Below are positions 60,993-64,000 of a stretch of DNA of 64,000 nucleotides, piece by piece. The notes under the pieces are model-generated. The model was not told the origin of the DNA. It searched no databases and saw only the letters and a list, made by a program, of their open reading frames with translations. A program made the translations under genes and the position numbers. Source of the DNA: Pseudopedobacter sp037968815 (lineage in GTDB: Bacteria; Bacteroidota; Bacteroidia; Sphingobacteriales; Sphingobacteriaceae); the NCBI GenBank assembly GCA_037968815.1, contig JBBKWF010000007.1:1-64000 (forward strand), read 5' to 3'. Numbering within the stretch: position 1 is the first letter of the stretch; each line of letters starts with the position of its first letter.

Positions 60993-61587
60993 AATGGAGC
61001 ATAGAATTTTAGATAAAGCTCGAGAATTGTTCTTTTTCTTTGGGATAAAGAGTGTTACAATGGATGATATTTCTAAGCATTTAGGAATTTCAAAGAAAAC
61101 ATTATACAGCTTTTATAAAGATAAAAACGAATTAGTTCATTTAATAATGGGCGACTTGTTGAGTAAGCATGGCGAGGAGATGCTTAATATAAGAGAGGTT
61201 TCGAAAAATGCTGTAGAAGAGGTGGCTTTGCATGCGCAAGCATTGTACTCGGTTTTTAAAGAATTAAAACCCAGTGTATTTTTTGAAGTAGAAAAATATT
61301 TCCCAGACTTAGCAGGTCAGTTTTCTGACCATCGATACAACTGCATGTTAGAGGTGATCAAAGACAACTTAGAAAGAGGTAAAACGGAACAACTTTATAG
61401 GGAAGATTTAGAGATTGAGTTTACCGCTCAATTGCGTTTAAACCAGTTGATTTCTGCTTTTGATGATAAAGCATTCCCTTCAATAGATTTTAACCTTCAA
61501 AAAATCATTAATAAACTCACTTCATTTTACCTAAATGGGATATGTAGTGTAACAGGTAAACAACAAATAGCAACATACACAAAATAG
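60973..61587 (+). CDS. TetR family regulator (third of three)
   Basis: 204 residues from ATG 60973, overlapping the previous gene by 20 bp; ATG 60994, one base after that gene's stop, would give 197 residues. The helix-turn-helix (ILDKARELFFFFGIKSVTMD; KHLGISKKTLYSFYKDK) is diverged from the other two. It lies 9 bp before the TolC gene, in line with co-transcription and local control of the pump. Confidence 0.9.
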   Translation: MELKVTEMEHRILDKARELFFFFGIKSVTMDDISKHLGISKKTLYSFYKDKNELVHLIMGDLLSKHGEEMLNIREVSKNAVEEVALHAQALYSVFKELKPSVFFEVEKYFPDLAGQFSDHRYNCMLEVIKDNLERGKTEQLYREDLEIEFTAQLRLNQLISAFDDKAFPSIDFNLQKIINKLTSFYLNGICSVTGKQQIATYTK

Positions 61588-61596
61588 AAAAACAAG

Positions 61597-62928
61597 ATGA
61601 AATCAATAAAGACGATACTGTTTTTGATGATAGGAATATCAATTGCAGAAATTTCAATGGCTCAAGAAAAGCTCACTTTAAAGGATGCTTTAACTTACGC
61701 TATACAAAACAATAAAACTTTACGGAAAGCAAGGTTAGATATTGAAGGCGGAAGGTATAAAGTAGAGGAAGTGAAATCACAAGCATTACCACAATTAAAT
61801 GGTACTGCTGGTTTAACTTATAATCCAATTATTGGGCAGTTGGTTGCTGATATTGGCGGTCAAACACAATCTTTTAAATTAGGTCAAAATTGGAATTCAA
61901 ATGCCGGTGTTCAACTTTCACAACAGATTTTTAACCAACAGGTTTTTACAGGCTTACAAGCCGCTAAATCTAGCGAAGAATACTACAGCCTTACTTCTCA
62001 ATACACTGAAGAACAAATTATTGAGCTAGTAGCAAATAATTACTATCAAGTTTTAGTAAACAGACAGCAATTAAGTGTGGTGGATAGTAATATTAAAAAT
62101 GTGAAAGTGATTGAGAAGATTATATCTAATCAATATAAAAATGGCTTAGCTAAGAAAATTGATGTTGACCGTATACAAGTTAATATTACCAATTTAGAAA
62201 CGCAAAGGTCACAAATATTGAATGCCATTACCCAGTTAGAAAATAGATTGAAATTTTCTATGGGGATGTCGGTGAATAGACCTATTGTACTTTCTGAAGC
62301 AGAGCTAACGGAAATAACCAAACTGCCAGAATTTACGGATAGTTTGGCCCTTTCTAACAAAACAGAAATTAAGCTCCTCAACAATCAACAAAACTTATTG
62401 AGTTTACAACGTAAAGCTTATGTAGCAGAGTATTACCCAAGTTTAGCGCTAACCGGGAACTATACCTACTCAAGCCAAAGTAATGGTTTTGATTTTTTAA
62501 ATAGTAATAGCACTGCTATTGGTTATGGTTCATCAGCTGTTGGGTTAACATTAAAAATCCCAATTTTTAACGGATTTTCTACCCGTTCTAAAGTCCGTCA
62601 AGCTGATGTTAACTTAAGGAAGTTTAATGAGGATAAGGCAGAGACGATCAACTCGCTAAACTTAGCTTTTGAAAACTCTAAAATTGAATTGAGGAACAGC
62701 TTAAACACCATTAGTGCACAGCGGAAAAATAAGGAGTTAGCTGAAGAAATATATAAAAGCACTCAAAATAACTATCATAATGGCTTGGCCAGTTTAACCG
62801 ACTTATTAGATACAGAAACTTCACTTACACAGGCACAAAATAGTTATACACAAGCTTTGTTAAACTATAAAATAGCAGAAATACAATTAATCAAATCAAA
62901 CGGAAACATCAAATCATTATTAAACTAA
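61597..62928 (+). CDS. TolC family outer-membrane efflux protein
   Basis: 443 residues with a signal peptide (FLMIGISIAEISMAQ). Two long helical hairpin repeats with the TolC pattern follow (LKDALTYAIQNNKTL; EEIYKSTQNNYHNGLASLTD). It forms the outer-membrane channel of a tripartite pump whose adaptor gene starts 4 bp downstream. Confidence 0.94.
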   Translation: MKSIKTILFLMIGISIAEISMAQEKLTLKDALTYAIQNNKTLRKARLDIEGGRYKVEEVKSQALPQLNGTAGLTYNPIIGQLVADIGGQTQSFKLGQNWNSNAGVQLSQQIFNQQVFTGLQAAKSSEEYYSLTSQYTEEQIIELVANNYYQVLVNRQQLSVVDSNIKNVKVIEKIISNQYKNGLAKKIDVDRIQVNITNLETQRSQILNAITQLENRLKFSMGMSVNRPIVLSEAELTEITKLPEFTDSLALSNKTEIKLLNNQQNLLSLQRKAYVAEYYPSLALTGNYTYSSQSNGFDFLNSNSTAIGYGSSAVGLTLKIPIFNGFSTRSKVRQADVNLRKFNEDKAETINSLNLAFENSKIELRNSLNTISAQRKNKELAEEIYKSTQNNYHNGLASLTDLLDTETSLTQAQNSYTQALLNYKIAEIQLIKSNGNIKSLLN

Positions 62929-62932
62929 AGTC

Positions 62933-64000
62933 ATGAAAAAAATAATTATATCACTCCTAAGTGTTGTTGCAGTAATTGCAATTATTGCCTGGGTACTCAC
63001 CAATAACAAGAAAACGAATCAGGAAAAAACAGCTTTCATTTCAGAAGGTAGTGGAGCTATTGCTGTAAGGGTTTCTACAGTAGAAAAAAAGCCTGTAGAA
63101 TTAGATTTCAGCGCAAATGGAAATTTTATCCCAAAACAAGAGCTTAACTTCTTGTCAGAAAATGCTGGTCGTGTGAAAGCTATTTTTGTAGACGAAGGTG
63201 ACCGTGTTAGCAAAGGACAAATATTGGCTCGTATTGATGCGGAAATCATCAACACAGATAGAGAAACGGCAGAAGCAACTTACCAAAACGCAGTGAAAGA
63301 CCAGGCTAGATACCAAAGTTCTTTTGAAACGGGCGGAGTAACGCAACAGCAATTGGATCAGGCTAAACTAGCAACAAACAATGCAAAGTTGCGCCTTCAA
63401 GCATCGCAAAGAAGAGTGAGTGATGCAAATATTAAATCGCCTATCAATGGTATCGTAAATAAAAGATACATAGAAGTTGGTGCTTTTGTAACAGCACAAG
63501 GAACGCAACTATTTGAATTGGTTGATGTGTCAAAACTTAAACTTAAAGTAAGTGTAAACGAGTCTCAGGTGGCTAACCTGAAAGTTGGAAACACCATCGA
63601 TATTAAATCATCGGTTTTCCCTTCAGATAAATTTACCGGAAAAATCACTTTTATTGCGGCAAAAGCTGACGCTAGTTTAAGTTTTCCAGTTGAAATTGAA
63701 GTTGCCAATAACTCTAATAATAGTTTAAAAGCAGGTATGTACGGTACTGCAGTTTTTAATTTCCCTAAACAAGCACCAAGCATACTTATTCCACGTACTT
63801 CTTTTATTGGAAGTGTAAGTAGTAATCAAGTTTTTGTTTTGAATAAAGCAGACAGTACTTCAGTAAGTCGTGATGTAATTAGCGGACGTATTTTTGGAGA
63901 AACAGTGGAGATTTTAGACGGACTAAAAGAAGGTGAAACAGTCATCACTAGCGGACAAATTAATCTTGCGGATGGTACTCCAGTGAGTATTGTTAAATAG
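62933..64000 (+). CDS. RND efflux periplasmic adaptor (membrane fusion protein)
   Basis: 355 residues; the TAG stop is the last three bases of the window. An N-terminal membrane anchor (IIISLLSVVAVIAIIAWVL) is followed by a lipoyl-like hairpin domain (LNFLSENAGRVKAIFVDEGD; INGIVNKRYIEVGAFV), a coiled coil (about 105-150) and a beta-barrel/MP domain (AGMYGTAVFNFP; VISGRIFGETVEILDGLKEG). It links the TolC channel to an inner-membrane pump, probably an RND transporter just downstream. Confidence 0.94.
   Translation: MKKIIISLLSVVAVIAIIAWVLTNNKKTNQEKTAFISEGSGAIAVRVSTVEKKPVELDFSANGNFIPKQELNFLSENAGRVKAIFVDEGDRVSKGQILARIDAEIINTDRETAEATYQNAVKDQARYQSSFETGGVTQQQLDQAKLATNNAKLRLQASQRRVSDANIKSPINGIVNKRYIEVGAFVTAQGTQLFELVDVSKLKLKVSVNESQVANLKVGNTIDIKSSVFPSDKFTGKITFIAAKADASLSFPVEIEVANNSNNSLKAGMYGTAVFNFPKQAPSILIPRTSFIGSVSSNQVFVLNKADSTSVSRDVISGRIFGETVEILDGLKEGETVITSGQINLADGTPVSIVK

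Noticed and set aside
1..64000. tRNA, rRNA or prophage genes
   Set aside because: I looked through the intergenic regions for cloverleaf or rRNA sequence and for phage modules and saw none; short or unusual RNAs could still be missed without a covariance search.

Overview
The window is a 64 kb chromosomal segment of a low-GC Bacteroidota bacterium, most likely of the family Sphingobacteriaceae (Pedobacter-like). This rests on several signals: type IX secretion (T9SS) type B sorting domains and a PorP/SprF partner, promoters of the TTTG-N19/20-TAnnTTTG type, few Shine-Dalgarno sites, a TamB plus lipoprotein-TamA (TamL-like) pair, and an exonuclease-DnaE fusion. Genus and species are inference. 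I see no rRNA, tRNA, CRISPR array, transposase or phage gene.

Layout. 1-3099: 3' part of a giant secreted adhesin with 228-bp tandem repeats. 3475-6591: peptidase T (minus strand), a small outer-membrane barrel, a YjbR-like protein and a rhomboid protease. 6999-11421: a cassette of three secreted Ig-like/T9SS proteins and a PorP/SprF protein. Its first gene is visibly richer in G+C than its surroundings, and its leader holds two crossing complementary arm pairs. 11699-16560: the rimP-nusA-infB operon. 16890-23739: a sulfate assimilation cluster (sulfite reductase, siroheme synthase/TSUP fusion, APS-type reductase, cysD, cysN). 23825-31974: a LysE exporter, then tamL-tamB on the minus strand. 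32118-37698: thioredoxin, an OmpH-like lipoprotein, a guanine-deaminase-like enzyme, an oxidoreductase, a TIG-domain lipoprotein, an S4 RNA-binding protein and dapD. 37805-41775: a small surface-polysaccharide group (O-antigen ligase family and glycosyltransferases). 41795-49971: tsaC, a cold-shock gene, cca, a pRiA4b ORF-3 family gene, miaA and several envelope lipoproteins. 50296-53199: a cobalamin riboswitch followed by class I ribonucleotide reductase nrdB-nrdA. 53492-59581: dnaE with an N-terminal exonuclease, murB and a crtZ-like hydroxylase. 59652-64000: three TetR regulators leading into a TolC/membrane-fusion efflux operon whose inner-membrane pump should lie just past the window.

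How it works together. The sulfate block is a nearly complete assimilatory route: CysDN makes APS, the Fe-S reductase gives sulfite, and the siroheme enzyme gives sulfide, with its own siroheme-finishing enzyme fused to a TSUP permease. There is no APS kinase and no CysJ flavoprotein in the window. The riboswitch before nrdBA fits a model in which the B12-independent reductase is shut off when B12 is present, so a class II NrdJ should exist elsewhere. Many intergenic spacers carry short, partly degenerate repeats of several families, often at the 3' ends of genes. No wholly new system is proven here. The best candidates for follow-up are the pseudoknot-like leader at 6941-6997 with its secreted-protein cassette, the riboswitch-controlled compact reductase, and the siroheme-TSUP fusion.
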